A stretch of 64,000 nt of DNA from Persicaria tinctoria (GCA_037127255.1 JBANSL010000009.1:16194475-16258474), one strand, 5' to 3'. Positions 24,426-39,037 are shown, numbered from the stretch's first letter. Notes: generated from the sequence alone by a model not told the origin. Made by a program: numbers and translations.

Positions 24426-27400
24426 AAAAAGGAGGAAAAAAATATGCAAGAATTAGAACTGCAAGGCAAGCCAGGAGATAAGATCTATATTTCAATGTTT
24501 TATTGTAACATGCCAATCATCTGTGGTCTCTTATCCTCTTTTCCTCCCTGATTTCTTATCGTTTTTATTTCTCCTTTTTGTTCTTATTTTTATTTATAAA
24601 AGTATGACATTAAGAATCAAAGGCAATTCCATTGGATGGATATGGTTCTCCAACCCAACAAAGCAATAATTCCACATTAACAATCATCGAATTGAGCATG
24701 AGATTTGACAATTCCAAAGCCAGATAATCCAAAAATTAGCACTAATAAGATGTACTTCTGAATAGTGCAAAACCGTAAAATCATATTAATGGTATCTTAA
24801 TAGAGCATAGAACAGTACAAGAGTATGATACCAAAAAATGGCGACATAAAAACGACAGTAATACAAGGGAAAACGAGTATGAGTGGGAAAAACTGGTGCC
24901 AAAAGAGCAGCTTGAAAAAAGAGAATACAAAGAAGTATGTCGAGCAAAAAATTTAAAATGTATTGATTTAATTGAATTGAATGTTTGGCGATTAGTTAAA
25001 TTTATTTGGATAAATGAATTGAATTAGTTTTGTTGCTTACTAAAAGATACGGGTAGTTCTGCCATTATTAAGTGCACATACAGTAACTAACACCAAGATA
25101 ACAATATACAAAGAATAAGTTTTAAGTCATATCTTATTTAGAAGTCTCACAAATAAAATTAAGAAAAGGAAAAAGATGATGGCGCATAAGAACACAACAA
25201 AACTGGGAAAACAAATCACCTACAGAAACCTAAAATCCAAAACAAGAGTCTTAACAACCACCAAAAGCATACTACAAAAAAGGACTAAAGTTATGGCAAA
25301 GAAAACATAGATAAATCAACTAAAGAGGAGAGATTATTGACAGCAGTCACCCAAATAGGGAAATAACAACCAGGAATTCAAGGAGTATGAAGGGTCAAAT
25401 AATATGGTGATTGAGGCAAGACCACACAATAATAACAAACAGAATGCGGGCATGAATAGGAATTAAAGAAGATTGCAAAATCCAATAAATTGAACTAAAT
25501 CAATAAACAATCAGGAAATTAATTTTTTGAATATAAGCTCTCATTTTATCATCATCATAAGCTTGCATTTACTATAAGCACCTATAGGTCGGACATAATG
25601 ACTGTAATACATTCCTTCTTTCCAGAATAAGGCATGTAAACTTTCTAGTTGATTATCAATGGTAAATATTTGAGTAACATATTGGATATGTTTTGTGTAA
25701 AGATTAACAAGAGGGACCGCAATCTGAAGACTTGGAAGATAAAAAAAAAACCAACCAAATCAGCAAACGACTATACCAAAATCAAATGACAGAGCAGAAA
25801 TTACACCGCAATTTAAGAAGCTCTACACCTTGGATAAACAAAAAGGGAAAGCAACTTTTGGGAAACCATAAAACAAAAACAACAAATCACTCAAAAAAAT
25901 CAGAGTAGTAAACTTTGAAAACCCTAAAATCAGGCAATAGGAAAAAGATAGATGAATTAGGGGCGCGCAATGCGGGCCACCTCGTGTTCAAGGTACATGA
26001 TAATACTCTTTCCCTTTCAATTTTGGGGCGCACAATGCCAAATAGGTGTTACATTGCATCCCAAGACAGACAAGTGACAGACCAAACAAAGTCTTATAGA
26101 TCAAGAAGCTGAAATCAGCGGGTATTGAAGGATTTGGATTAATAATAGAATTCTTAATAAACATCAATGGATCTTAATCATGAGTTTATTTTAAGAACCT
26201 AGTCCTATTTCCCCTTTGTTCAATAAATTAGATTGATATGCTTTATCCTAACTCCTCTTGTTACTCAAGGTGCAGCATCTTTCAACTCTAAATATTTAAT
26301 GATTTCTTTGATGGCGTTATTTTTTATTAGTGGGAGCTAACATGGTTACCAAAATTATGCTCCAGTAAAAAATGGAAAAAAAAAAGTTAAATAAAGTCCA
26401 CTTCTCAATTGCTTAGATCATCATTCCCCCAATCACCCCATTAAGTGTTTATGTATTAGAATCTGCTCATTTCAAATAATTGGGAGGAACTTGTGCCATT
26501 AATTCATTAGATCTAGAGCAAAACATGATGTTATTAACTAACAATTAAACATAAGTTTTGATATTTACAAATCACTCTTAAGGAAACGATTAATAACCTT
26601 ATAAGACATTTTTATCTTGATCATTTTTTTCCAATACAAAAATGCAAAAGTCATTTGTTTTCCCTGTTTCAATTTTTTCTCTAGCAAGAATGTGGCTTCC
26701 AGTCGGCACTATTGGAATGCTTTCTTCCTGATTTGGGGGAGGGGGGTTCAAAATCATTTTCATATATTCCCATAAGAATGAAGATATATTATTAGCAAAT
26801 TTTGGTTCATGATTTGATATTTCAGATAGTTGATGAGGTGTAATAAAATCGGGAACTAAATGAAACTAAAACAAAACAAGAAGGAAACACAAGCTGCCAA
26901 TGACTACAAAGTTGTGGAATAAAGTGAGTCAGATTCATGAAAATACCCATATAAACAAGTCATTCAATATTATTTCATCAAAGAACAGTGGAAACAAAAA
27001 TGAAGAAGAAAACTAAATCATTGGAACAACATGTTTAAACACCAGGGATAAAAACAAATTACAGTGAACAAACCTCTGTTTGGTTTAAAGTATTTGGAGG
27101 ATGTAGCTTAAGACTTGTTTGCCAATGTTGTCAGCTATACACCTACAAGCAAAGAAGAAGTCAAAATGATATGACAATTATCATTACACATCAATTGGGT
27201 AGTAGATAACTGAACAATGCATCCAAAGCATGGTTTCAGACTTTCTAAACGAAGAATTTGGAACGAAGAATATGGAACAAAGAATTTGGAAGAAGTTGCA
27301 TTCGAAATCTAAATTGACTGTTATTGAAAATTAACCATGTGAAACTGCAGGAAAGATGGCTAATTGAACCACAAACCTCCTAATTCGAAGATAATTCTCA

Positions 27401-29094
27401 CAGGCTTGGAGTAAGGCCGCCCAGACAAAAGACTAAAAGATATAATATTGAGGTTTGCATTTAAGAATCATCACAGTGTGGTAGGATAATGCTTTTAAGG
27501 GAGTAAATCATCAAATTTGAGTCAAGAAATTGTATAGCAAAGTTTTAGATTGACTTAGTTTTATGTATGTTAGGTTGGAGGAACGGAGGGTAGTCTAGCT
27601 CTGCAAAGAAGCCAAATTAGTTTTGGAAAATTACTCTACTCATTTGCTTCATTATTTTAAATGAACATTCACTGAAGTGTATAGTTATACTAATTCATGG
27701 TTTGATAATGAATATTTATAGTTTGAAAATGGTAACCATGGCCAACAACCTTGACATGGTTCAATGTTCTAAAAATACAGTAACACATATTTAAAGAGAA
27801 AATACATCTTTATGGGAATGGAAATTTAATAAAAGATCAAATTGCCTAAGGAAGGGGAGGTGCACAAAGGAAACCAATGGTGGCTGATGGATCCAGAGAC
27901 AATAAGAGGTACCAAATCTGAGACCACCCTCAAGAGATGACTACCAATATCAACCAACAAGCAATTAGAACTGAGCCAATATGACTGATATTATCGAAAT
28001 TGAGCAATAACACAACAACAAATTGGGCGCATCAGATTTGACAAATATACCCTAAAAGCATCAGAGAAAGATGATTGAGATGAAAAATTGGAACCAAAAT
28101 CAGATTTGTGCATTTGTAGATAAGAAATAAAAAAATGACAGCAGTATCTTTCAACAAAGCTCCCTCCAACATCTAAAACCAAAAACAGGGAAGGTCAGCA
28201 TGATGAATGACAAACTTATAGAAATATCACAACACTTAAGAATCAAATTAAAGCAACCCCTGTCGAGACTCCAAAGAAACGAAGAACAGGCAGCAAATCA
28301 CCCTTTAATTAAACAACTGGAATCGTAGCTGCAGCCAACTCCCGGAAAACAGCCCCCGCGAAGGAAGTTTTCAACTTAATTAAAATATCCATGAACCAAC
28401 TATAAAAACAGCCCCAAAATTAACATCAAGCAACTCGTAAGAAGATGCTCACAACAACCATATTTATAAAAAGTTTACAGAAATTTGAGGGCAAATATAT
28501 GCAGACTGAATTTGATTGCAAGTGTACATACATAAAAAAAAAAAAATTGGAGTAGGTGGACTTAATCTAGATTCAACTATGGACATTTAAGATAATTTTC
28601 TCAAAAATATGCAGAATAAGGTTGTCTGTTAGGAGTGAAGGAGGGATGCTCCTTTGATTCTTCATGTTGTTTCATCCAAGTATAACAACTCTCTAATAAT
28701 AAAATAAGATAGGTTTGAACTGAAATTGATTGGAGGTTTCAGGTTTATGGAGTTTAGATTAATTTGATTATCAACCGAATAAATTAGAGCATCCACTTGG
28801 AGATCAACTCATTGGATTAAAAAAAAGAGCATATCTCTGACAAACAAAAAAACACCGATCTCCTCAATTTATAATTCAATCAAACTCCACATCAAACACA
28901 TATAACCCTACTGAACAATAATTTCAGCACAAGTACACTTATCTCAAGAAAAATTCAGCAAAAATTCCCTAATATGTATACAAATACAACCTAAATAACC
29001 ATAATTTCATCTCAATTTCAGTAATTTATCAAAAATAAACATAAACGAATATAAATTTGAACATAAAAGAGTAATCGATTAATTAAAAAAACGC
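24426..29094. other. 4.7 kb AT-rich DNA without recognised genes
   Basis: I find no domain-bearing ORF, RNA gene or clear transposon end here. There is a small duplication around GGGGCGC-CAATGC (25967 and 26024). The segment GTAGTAAACTT..AACCCTAAAATCAGGCAA near 25906 recurs near 29289. The composition resembles introns of the fragments to the left. Confidence 0.4.
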
Positions 29095-29700
29095 ACCTTT
29101 TGTATAAGTAGCAGCAACACTGAGGAATCTCCTTCTCAATTGATGTAGTTCGTGGTGAACAGAGAAAGGGTGACGAACGGGAGAGGTTCTGAGACAACAA
29201 GTGGAGGGCCAGTCGGGACAAAGGGCAAGTCGAACGGCGAGCGGACAAAGGGAAATTCGAGGGTAAGAAGCAAGTTGAAAGCAAGAGTAGTAAACTTAAA
29301 ACCCTAAAATCAGGCAAATTGAGAATGAAATAACGAAATTTAAAACCCTAAAATCAAAAAGGGAATTCAGCAAGTTGAAAGCAACTCACCAACAGGTTGG
29401 AAATCAGGAAAGGCGTTGGAGAGCTTGTGCAGACCTTCAAGTCGGCGAGGACGGCCAGTGGCGGAGCAATCAAGACCTGGTCACGTTGGCGATGGAAGAC
29501 TCAGCGAATACACAACGATGCGTAGGGCGTCGGACAGATGGTTGTAGAAATCAGGAAATAGAAAGGTAGTGTGGGAAATTAGAAAGTAGTAGGAGGCATC
29601 TGGGGAAGCAGGAGGTGGAATAATCAACAGCAGGAAGAATCAACGAAGCGGAGGAAGCAGGAGGTGGGAGAAAGAAGAAAGAAGGCGGCCAAACAGTGCC
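29095..29700 (-). other. Possible non-coding first exon of a minus-strand transcript
   Basis: This block is richer in G and C than the DNA to its left and ends on the minus strand at a good donor (AAAG/GTGCGT at 29094). It contains repeats of an AAACCCTAAAATC motif. The 99-codon frame is low-complexity Leu/Ser-rich with no recognised domain. It could be the 5' exon of a transcript running through the fragments to the left. This is inference only. Confidence 0.25.
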
Positions 29701-29785
29701 CGGAAACCTGAGAACAAATACAGGCCGTAGATAATTTTAAGATTAAACGGTTCAGATGTCATTCTCTCCACACACATTTATAGTA

Positions 29786-30337
<552 letters not shown>

Positions 30338-30420
30338 CCCTAAACTTGTTTATTACAACTATTTAGATTGTTTGAATGATTTAGGTTGAGATTGAAGACC
30401 TAGGGTTTGATTTAGAAGCG

Positions 30421-30900
30421 GAATTTGGGGCTTTTTGTCAAAAGCCAAATTGATTGAAATTGATGATATGGTTGTGTTGTTGGGTTGATTTTGAGCTAAT
30501 TTAATGTTCATATCACTGTCAAATTGTTTATGGATCATGAAATAATTGAATTTTAGAATTTTAGATTGCGATATGTTTTAGAATTTGGGGCTTTTTGTCA
30601 AAAGCCAAATTGATTGAAATTGATGATATGGTTGTGTTGTTGGGTTGATTTTGAGCTAATTTCATGTTCATATCATTGTCAAATTGTTTATTGATCATGA
30701 GATAATTGAATTTTAGAATTTTAGATTGCGATATGTTTTAGAATTTGGGGCTTTTTGCCAAAAGCCAAATTGATTGAAATTGATGATATGGTTGTGTTGT
30801 TGGGTTGATTTGGAGCTAATTTCGTGTTTATAGCATTGTCAAATTGTTTGTGAATCATGAGCTAATTGAATTTTAAAATTTTATTCCAATATGCTTTAGG
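30421..30900. repeat. 160-bp tandem repeat, 3 copies
   Basis: Copies start at 30421, 30581 and 30741 with the same GAATTTGGGGCTTTTTG start. The same unit forms the 32916-33500 array. Confidence 0.9.
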
Positions 30901-30940
30901 TCGATTAGGTTCTTCTATTTTAGCATAAAAATCATAATTT

Positions 30941-31012
30941 AGCCTATTAGCTCAATTGGTAGAGCAATGTGCGTTTGCACAAAATATGTGGGTTCAAATC
31001 CCACATAGGTTA
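30941..31012 (+). tRNA. tRNA-like / tRNA-derived segment (not a normal tRNA)
   Basis: A 7-bp acceptor stem pairs AGCCTAT with ATAGGTT (one G-U). The D-arm is normal (GCTC-AATTGGTA-GAGC), as is the T-arm (GTGGG-TTCAAAT-CCCAC), so internal A and B boxes for RNA polymerase III are present. The anticodon arm does not fold as 5 bp with a 7-nt loop; the best helix is TGTGC/GCACA with only a 4-nt loop, so no anticodon can be assigned. It is more likely a degenerate tRNA or the head of a tRNA-derived SINE than a working tRNA. The corresponding stretch is missing from element 2. Confidence 0.5.
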
Positions 31013-31392
31013 CATAATAGACAAGAGCGCAACAATCGCAAATTGTTAATCATGCACATTATAATCTAAGTTATGCACTTTTTAACCTTAATTATGCACA
31101 TTTTAATCTTATTTATGCACTTTAATTTTAAAAGCTTATACGTAAAAAAATCGATTTCAAACTTACATCTATCAACCTAAATTAGCCGAGAGGTGAACCC
31201 AAACTCTCAAAAGTAAAAAAAAAACAAAATTAAAACAACGATTTCAAAAGCACATTTTTTGGCTTATTAATGCACATTATGATCTTACATTTGCACAATT
31301 GTATTCTTAATCTGCACAATTGTATCTTAATTTTGCACAATTGTAGTTTAAATTTCCACAATTGTATCCTACTTTAGATTTGCACAATTAAA

Positions 31393-31530
31393 GTTGCACA
31401 AATGCACTTTACAGTTGCACAAATGCACTTTACAGTTGCACAAATGCACTTCACAGTTGCACAAATGCACTTCACAGTTGCACAAATGCACTCCACAGTT
31501 CCACAAATGCACTTCACAGTTGCACAAAAG
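31393..31530. repeat. 21-bp tandem repeat (GTTGCACAAATGCACTTCACA)
   Basis: About six and a half copies with few changes, within a longer stretch rich in TGCACAA words. The second element has about four copies at 33741-33832. The open frames on both strands are by-products of a 21-bp (multiple of three) period. Confidence 0.9.
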
Positions 31531-31831
31531 GTATCGAAAACGGGAAAAAGTGCATGTACCCATAAAATTAGACATATTTACCAATTTACCCATAAATTAA
31601 ACATATTTCAATTATAAATTTTTATAATTGAAATAGACACATTTACCTATTTACCCCATAATGAATTATTTGTCTACACAAAATAAACTTATATTTGCAC
31701 AATAAGATGTTATATGTGCACAAAAGCAAGTTATACTTGCACATCAGAAAGTGGTACCACGAAAAAAAAATTCTGGGCAAAAAAAAAAAAATTAAAAAAT
31801 TAAAAAAAAAAATTAAAAATTAAAAAAAAAA

Positions 31832-31883
31832 TGGGGGCCGAGAAGGGGGGCAAGGGGGGCACACACATGGGCAAGGGGGGGCA
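31832..31883 (+). other. G-rich tract, possible quadruplex
   Basis: Several runs of four to seven G separated by short spacers, following A-rich blocks. The same arrangement appears in element 2 at about 34138-34180. Confidence 0.5.
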
Positions 31884-32159
31884 GATATTCTACTAATAAA
31901 ATTAGGCCCATTAGTAATTAAATTAGGCCCAATAGTAATTAAATTAGGCCCATTAGCAAATTTTACACAATATGCATATTTTACACTTTAAGGACTTTTT
32001 ACATTTGAAGTAAACCCTATATATATATATAGGGAAGCTTTAAAATGTAAAATATCCTTAACGTGTAAAATTTGCTTATGGTGTAAAATTTTGTCTTTTA
32101 GTGAAAACCAGACCACGCATCCTTTTTAAAAAAAAAAATCGAACCGGTTTATAAAAAAA

Positions 32160-32700
32160 ATGAACCGCTTCTTCTTCATCTCCCTCAGCGCTCTGATTTA
32201 GAAATGGAAATGGCAGGAGGCGAGGCGGTGGCGGCGATCGGAGCATTGATGGCGCTTGCAGCGAGCCCTAACGTCGTCTTCCTCTCCAACGAATTCCAAC
32301 AGCTAAGCCGAAATCGACCTACGCCAGCCTTGCATTGTCGTCGTCGAGCCTCACCGGAGACAGGAGCCAGTCGAATTCAACGCTCTCGAGCCGGAGCGGT
32401 CACCGGATGGCGTGGATCTGGCTTCTCCTCCTCGCAATCGCCGGAATCCTCCCCGGAATCGTCGGAATCGGGAACAATTCCCGCCTTGCCCAACAACATC
32501 GTTGCACCGATTCGCCGCCTTCGACCGCGACCTTCCCGCCACCGATGCCACCAGTGATTGCCACCAACGAACTCGCCCCGCAACCACGGTCTCGTATCTG
32601 CCTCCCCCTTGCTCCGCCGTGCCCTAGGCTGCCACCGGGAGCTTGCCGAAGTCCACCCGTACAACCGCCATTTGTACTCGGAGTTTTACAGTGGATGTGA
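32160..32700 (+). pseudogene. GC-rich captured gene fragment in element 2, unidentified
   Basis: A leader rich in CTTCTTC is followed by an ATG near 32204 opening MAGGEAVAAIGALMALAASP and about 15 more plausible residues. After a frame change a hydrophobic helix appears (WIWLLLLAIAGILPGIVGIG, 32335-32700 frame). The composition and N-terminal pattern look like exon 1 of a real plant membrane protein, but I do not recognise the family. The upstream frame becomes Arg/Pro-rich after about residue 35, suggesting a frameshift. It contrasts with the cargo of element 1. Confidence 0.4.
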
Positions 32701-32915
32701 GGAAGGGGATGATGAAATTACAATTTTTGTCCCATACTTTGCTTTTCTTTCAAAATACGCCCTTATCTCAATTTAATAAATTACAAAATTATTCCATTTT
32801 TTATAAACGCACAACATAATATTATATTTGCACAACTTAAAATTATATTACAATTATTTAGATTTTTTGAATGATTTAGGTTGAGATTGAAAACCTAGGG
32901 TTTGATTTAGGAGCG

Positions 32916-33500
32916 GAATTTAGGGCTTTTTGCCAAAAGCCAAATTGATTGAAATTGATGATATGGTTGTGTTGTTGGGTTGATTTTGAGCTAATTTCAT
33001 GTTCATATCATTGTCAAATTGTTTATGGATCATGAGCTAATTGAATTTTAGAATTTTAGATTGCGATATGTTTTAGAATTTGGGGCTTTTTGCCAAAAGC
33101 CAAATTGATTGAAATTGATGATATGGTTGTGTTGTTGGGTTGATTTTGAGCTAATTTCATGTTCATATCATTGTCAAATTGTTTATGGATCATGAGCTAA
33201 TTGAATTTTAGAATTTTAGATTGCGATATGTTTTAGAATTTTGGGCTTTTTGTCAAAAGCCAAATTGATTGAAATTGATGATATGGTTGGGTTGTTGGGT
33301 TGATTTTGAGCTAATTTCATGTTCATATCATTGTCAAATTGTTTATGGATCATGAGCTAATTGAATTTTAGAATTTTATATTGCGATATGTTTTAGAATT
33401 TAGGGCTTTTTGCCAAAAGCAAAATTGACTTAAATTGATAATATGGTTGTGTTGTTGGGTTGATTTGGAGCTAATTTCATGTTCATAGCATTGTCAAATT
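32916..33500. repeat. 160-bp tandem repeat, 4 copies
   Basis: Copies start at 32916, 33076, 33236 and 33396, homologous to the 30421 array. One extra copy relative to element 1 shows array-length variation between family members. Confidence 0.9.
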
Positions 33501-33740
33501 GATTTCAAACTTACATCTATCAACCTAAATTAGCCGAGAGGTGAACCCAAACTCTCAAAAGTAAAAAAAAAACAAAATTAAAACATCGATTTCAAAAGCA
33601 CATCTTTTGTCTTATTAATGCACATTATGATCTTACATTTGCACAATTGTATTCTTAATCTGCACAATCGTATCTTACTTTTGCACAATTGTAGTTTAAA
33701 TTTGCACAATTGTATCCTACTTTAAATTTGCACAATTAAA

Positions 33741-33832
33741 GTTGCACAAATGCACTTTACAGTTGCACAAATGCACTTCACAGTTGCACAAATGCACTCC
33801 ACAGTTCCACAAATGCACTTCACAGTTGCACA
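33741..33832. repeat. 21-bp tandem repeat, about 4 copies
   Basis: Same unit as 31393-31530 with fewer copies, in the second element. Confidence 0.85.
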
Positions 33833-34341
33833 AAAGGTATCGAAAACGGGAAAAAGTGCATGTACCCATAAAGTTAGACATATTTACCAATTTACCCATA
33901 AATTAAACATATTTCAATTATAAATTTTTATAATTGAAATAGGCACATTTACCTATTTACCCCATAATGAATTATTTGTCTGCACAAAATAAACTTATAT
34001 TTGCACAATAAGATGTTATATGTGCACAAAAGCAAGTTATACTTGCACAGCAGAAAGTGTTACCACGGAAAAAAAAAATCTGGGCAAAAAAAAAAGAAAT
34101 TAAAAAAAAATTAAAAAAAAAAATTAAATCGGGTCCGAGAAGGGGGGCAAGGAGGGGCACACGCATGGGCAAGGGGGGCAGATGTTCTACTAATAAAATT
34201 AGGCCCATTAGTAATTAAATTGGGCCCAATAGTAATTAAATTAGGCCCATTAGCAAATTTTACTCAATAAGCATATTTTACACTTTAAGGACTTTTTACA
34301 TTTGAAGTAACCCTATATACATATACATATATATATATATA

Positions 34342-34783
34342 GGGTGTGGTTCGGGTGTGCACACCCCTTAGGGTGTGCATTGTGCACAAATATTATTCGG
34401 TGAAATGTGAAACATTATTCGGTGAAATTTTAAGCATTATTCGGTGAAATGTGAAACATTCTACCGAACACTGTTATGTTTTTTTTTTTCCGTTCAGTTC
34501 ATATGAAAACGTCCCAATTCCACTGAATAATTTATAACATTCTACCGAATAATGTTTAGTTTTTTTATTTATCCATTTCAAATAAAAGAAACCTCAATTC
34601 CCTAAACAATAGATACAGTTTATATGGAATGCCTCAAATTTCACCAAATAATGTTTCACATTCCCCTAAACAATACTCACATTTCACCGAATAATGCTTC
34701 AAAATTCACTGAATAATGTTTCACATTTCACCGAATAATATTTTGTGCACAATGCACATCCTAAGCCTTATGCACAAGTTACC
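34342..34783. mobile_element. MITE with long imperfect inverted repeats
   Basis: The left arm from about 34367 (CTTAGGGTGTGCATTGTGCA, then an ATTATTCGGTGAAATGTGAAAC segment) is mirrored at the right ending about 34765. Outer GGGT/ACCC ends may extend it to 34342-34783. The interior is packed with forward and inverted TTCGGTGAAAT words. It is non-coding. Flanks are TA- and TC-rich, so no target duplication is assigned and the superfamily is open. Confidence 0.65.
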
Positions 34784-35916
<1,133 letters not shown>

Positions 35917-36035
35917 ATTTGCCCTCCTAATCGAAGCATTAGACCTATTAAAACCTTACTACATCATAGTGGAATAAAAAAACTCAAGAGATCATGTATC
36001 ATCATCGGCTCAAGGTACCTGTGAGCTAAGGCGGT
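35917..36035 (-). other. 3' untranslated end and purine tract of Copia-B
   Basis: On the minus strand this holds the original pol stop (TAG, just left of the LARD-B insertion) and ends ATTAGGAGGGCAAAT before the LTR, a short purine tract. The last five bases, GCGGT, are the left target site of LARD-B. Confidence 0.7.
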
Positions 36036-37480
36036 TGTAACGGCCCAGAATTATGATTTCCGGGTTACGTTTCAAGGGATGAAACCCCTTGTTTGGATCT
36101 TGCAATCCAGGTACGGGTCGAGGTTTCAAACTCATTTTAAGATTAGTATAAAGAGGGATTTCAAACCCTAAAATCTCGAAGGGCCGTTGGGTACCCTTAA
36201 CCTGTCCTAAGGCTATGTCGCGGAATCCATTTCAAACGAAAGTAAAGTAAAGATACAAGTGCCGCGGCAAAGCCGGTCAAAACCAAATCATGAGTGGGTA
36301 ATTACCAATTTACTAAGTTAGGATATTAGCCAGATTCTTCGATTCGCCAAAAAGGGAACCCCGCCAAATAGACATCGAGCACTCAAAATCTGCAGAAAAT
36401 ACCTTAAAAAAAGAACGGGGAAAGGAGTCAGATCGAGCCACTCATACGGGACCGGCAGTCCTCGCTGAGGCCACATAGTATGTGCTATACCTAATAAAGA
36501 TGCTCTAATGTAGTACGAAAGTCAAACACACTAGCATGCTCCTAGGTATAATAATGTGCTGAAATACTGTAAAGGGCCCAAGACAATGCCAAGTGGCATA
36601 TCCCTCTCCTACCTCCACCCCCTTCCGATAGGGCGGAGACTGGCCAGCTCGTGAATGCATTCCATCATAATCGGTCGGCACGCATGCCTAACCCGCTCCA
36701 CAATAAAGCCCGTAGGCATCTCATAATATAAGGAAGTTCATGACTCGATTGACTCAGGGTACCCGATGAGGATGGGCTACCCTATGACCCTAACAAAGAC
36801 TCTAGGACTATCACAGATAACGACCGTTCTGTTTCAAACGCAATAAGTAAGCGGATGCTCATTCAATTAGTGCAACCTAAACAGGATACTACATGACATG
36901 CTTTTATGCATATGCAACACCTAACATAAAATGCAACAACAGGCATGAATGTCCAACCTGAGTAAGCCCCATAGGGAACTTACCTGAAGATGCAGAACAA
37001 CAGGATAATACAAGCAAGGGCTCAAATGCAAGTCCAACGCAATCCAACCGCAATACACACCTATCATTAATCCATTTCCATAAGCTACTGAACCAACGTT
37101 CTCACACACACAAACTCAAGTTCTCAATATCCTTAAAACCAATCGACGGTAAAACCATTTTTCAAAACCTTTCCGATACGATCAACATCAACTAAGATCA
37201 TTTACTTCCAATCAACCTCATTGATAAAATCGTACCAGCCATATTTTCCAAACTCTTAAATCCCAAATGATCAACTCATTTTCAAAACAATTTCTCAATC
37301 CATATTAGGTCAAACCCATTTATAAAACATTAAATCCTTGATCAACTTGCAGTTTATACCGCTAAAATAATCCTGACATGTTTCTTATTTCGAAATCATT
37401 ATCTTAATAATTTCCGACATTTAATATATTTTAAAATAATACCTCTCAGATACAACCATTTAAATCTCAAATAATATTAC

Positions 37481-37531
<51 letters not shown>

Positions 37532-39037
37532 CATTTATTTAATAATTTAAATAGTCAACCGAAAATACCCCTAATAATAAGTTTTAAACATAATGTATAC
37601 ATTTTGCATATTTCTACCAAAATTAGGCCCAATGGGAAAGAAAAATTAGGCCCAATCTTAATCTGGATTCAAAACAAACCCCAACCCAATCTCCCATTAA
37701 ATGAACCTGTTTAAAGAATAAAAGCTGAACCGAACCCAAGGAAATAAAATGAAAACCGAACCCCTTGACCGTACTATTCATCACCCTCTTCAAATGAAAT
37801 CCCTGGATTCGAAAATTGGAAGAATGAAGAGGAAAGGGAGAAGCTTGCCGGCGATGACCTAACCCCGGACACTCCTTCCGACGCTAAGGACCAAAAATCG
37901 AGCAAGAAAGGGAAGGGAAAGGAGATGCTCACGCAAGGTCTTCAATCTTCGCCGGAATGTTCGTTTGAGGCGTGGTCTGGGTTCGACGGAGGCTTGGGGT
38001 GCTCGTTCTTGTCCTGGGTCGAAGAAGGGGGGGGTCAAAAGGTGGAACTTTACTGTCCTATTGAACGAGAGGAGGAGGGTGGGTGGCTTACCGATAGGAA
38101 AGGGGAAACCGAGTGGGAGAAAGACTCAACGGCTGCTCTAGTGGCTCCGGTGCTTTCGTATGGCTCAGGCCCGGCCTTGGGCTGCCGGGAAGCTTCTTCC
38201 GGCTGAGCTAGGTTGAGAAGTGGAGCTCGGATGGCTAACTTCTGAAAACAGGGGAGCTCGGGCCTTCGGTGGAGCAGAGCCAGGGAGGTGGCGTCGCGGT
38301 GGAGCTAGGAGCTGCGCTCGGGGCTTGGATGAACACTAGAGGGAGAGAGATGTGTGGGGCTTGGGTTTTGCAATTCAAAAGCAAGAGATTGAAGAGAAGA
38401 GGAAGATAGAAAGGAGTGGAGGGAGAGTGTAAGGGTGAGTGGTTGTCTTCAAGTTAAACAAAATAGATAAGGGGAGTCAAAGTTCTCAAAATGGGTTGGG
38501 AGCTGCAGGTGTGTGTTTGTCCAGATTCAAAGAAAATGAAGAGGAGGGGATATGTTATGCAAGCTGTAGGTGTAGGTGGGTTATTTTCGAACAAAATGAA
38601 GAACAAGACAAATAGGTGTGCAATGGGGGTTCTTCCACACGGGTATGGCTTATGAGAGAGAGAGGGGGAGAGAGAAAAGAGAAAAGAGAAATGAAATAGA
38701 ATCAAAGTAGTCCAAAAGATATTTTGTATACCCTAACAAATATCTCCAAACCCGCTCTCTAACCTTATCCCGACGCGTTTAAAATACTCCTCAATTTTCC
38801 AAATCCGAATTAAATAAATGAAATCCGAACATTATTTTCCAATTTTCGGTATATAAAAGCAGAGTATAGCATATTTTAAATTTCTAATTAAATCATGTCG
38901 GAACTCGTTTTGAAATATTTAGAATAAAACGAATAGCTCAAGGACGGAAATTCCAAACCTTCCAAATCTTACAAATCGAAATGATTATAAATCACTCTTT
39001 TAATAATTTAATATTCTTAAACTTCCGGGTCTTTACA
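36036..39037 (-). repeat. LARD-B 3' LTR (left copy, 3002 bp)
   Basis: Carries a (TA)n stretch at about 37480-37528 that is longer in the other copy, explaining most of the 34-bp length difference. It also has a GC-rich block (37840-38300) whose frames appear in both LTRs and match nothing known. Confidence 0.9.

Larger units (their letters stand above)
32031..34314 (+). mobile_element. Pack-type element 2, TIR-bounded (2284 bp)
   Basis: The left end at 32031 (AGGGAAGCTTTAAAATGTAA, then a CCTTAACGTGTAAAATTTGC segment) is the inverted, roughly 80% identical counterpart of the right end at 34255-34314, over about 60 bp. TA-rich DNA flanks both ends (12 bp between element 1 and 2), so the exact target duplication cannot be defined. 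The interior holds a GC-rich cargo (32190-32700), then the body shared with element 1. No transposase is present, so movement would need a related autonomous element. Superfamily not settled. Confidence 0.6.

Noticed and set aside
30941..31012. Functional tRNA gene
   Set aside because: Acceptor, D and T arms are good, but the anticodon arm cannot form a normal 7-nt loop.
31393..31530. CRISPR-like array
   Set aside because: The 21-bp units are directly adjacent without unique spacers, in plant DNA; it is an ordinary tandem repeat.
37925..38206. 93-codon frame in LARD-B LTR, with a relative at 45594-45874
   Set aside because: Occurs in both LTRs, differs in frame between copies and matches no family; treated as GC-rich LTR sequence.
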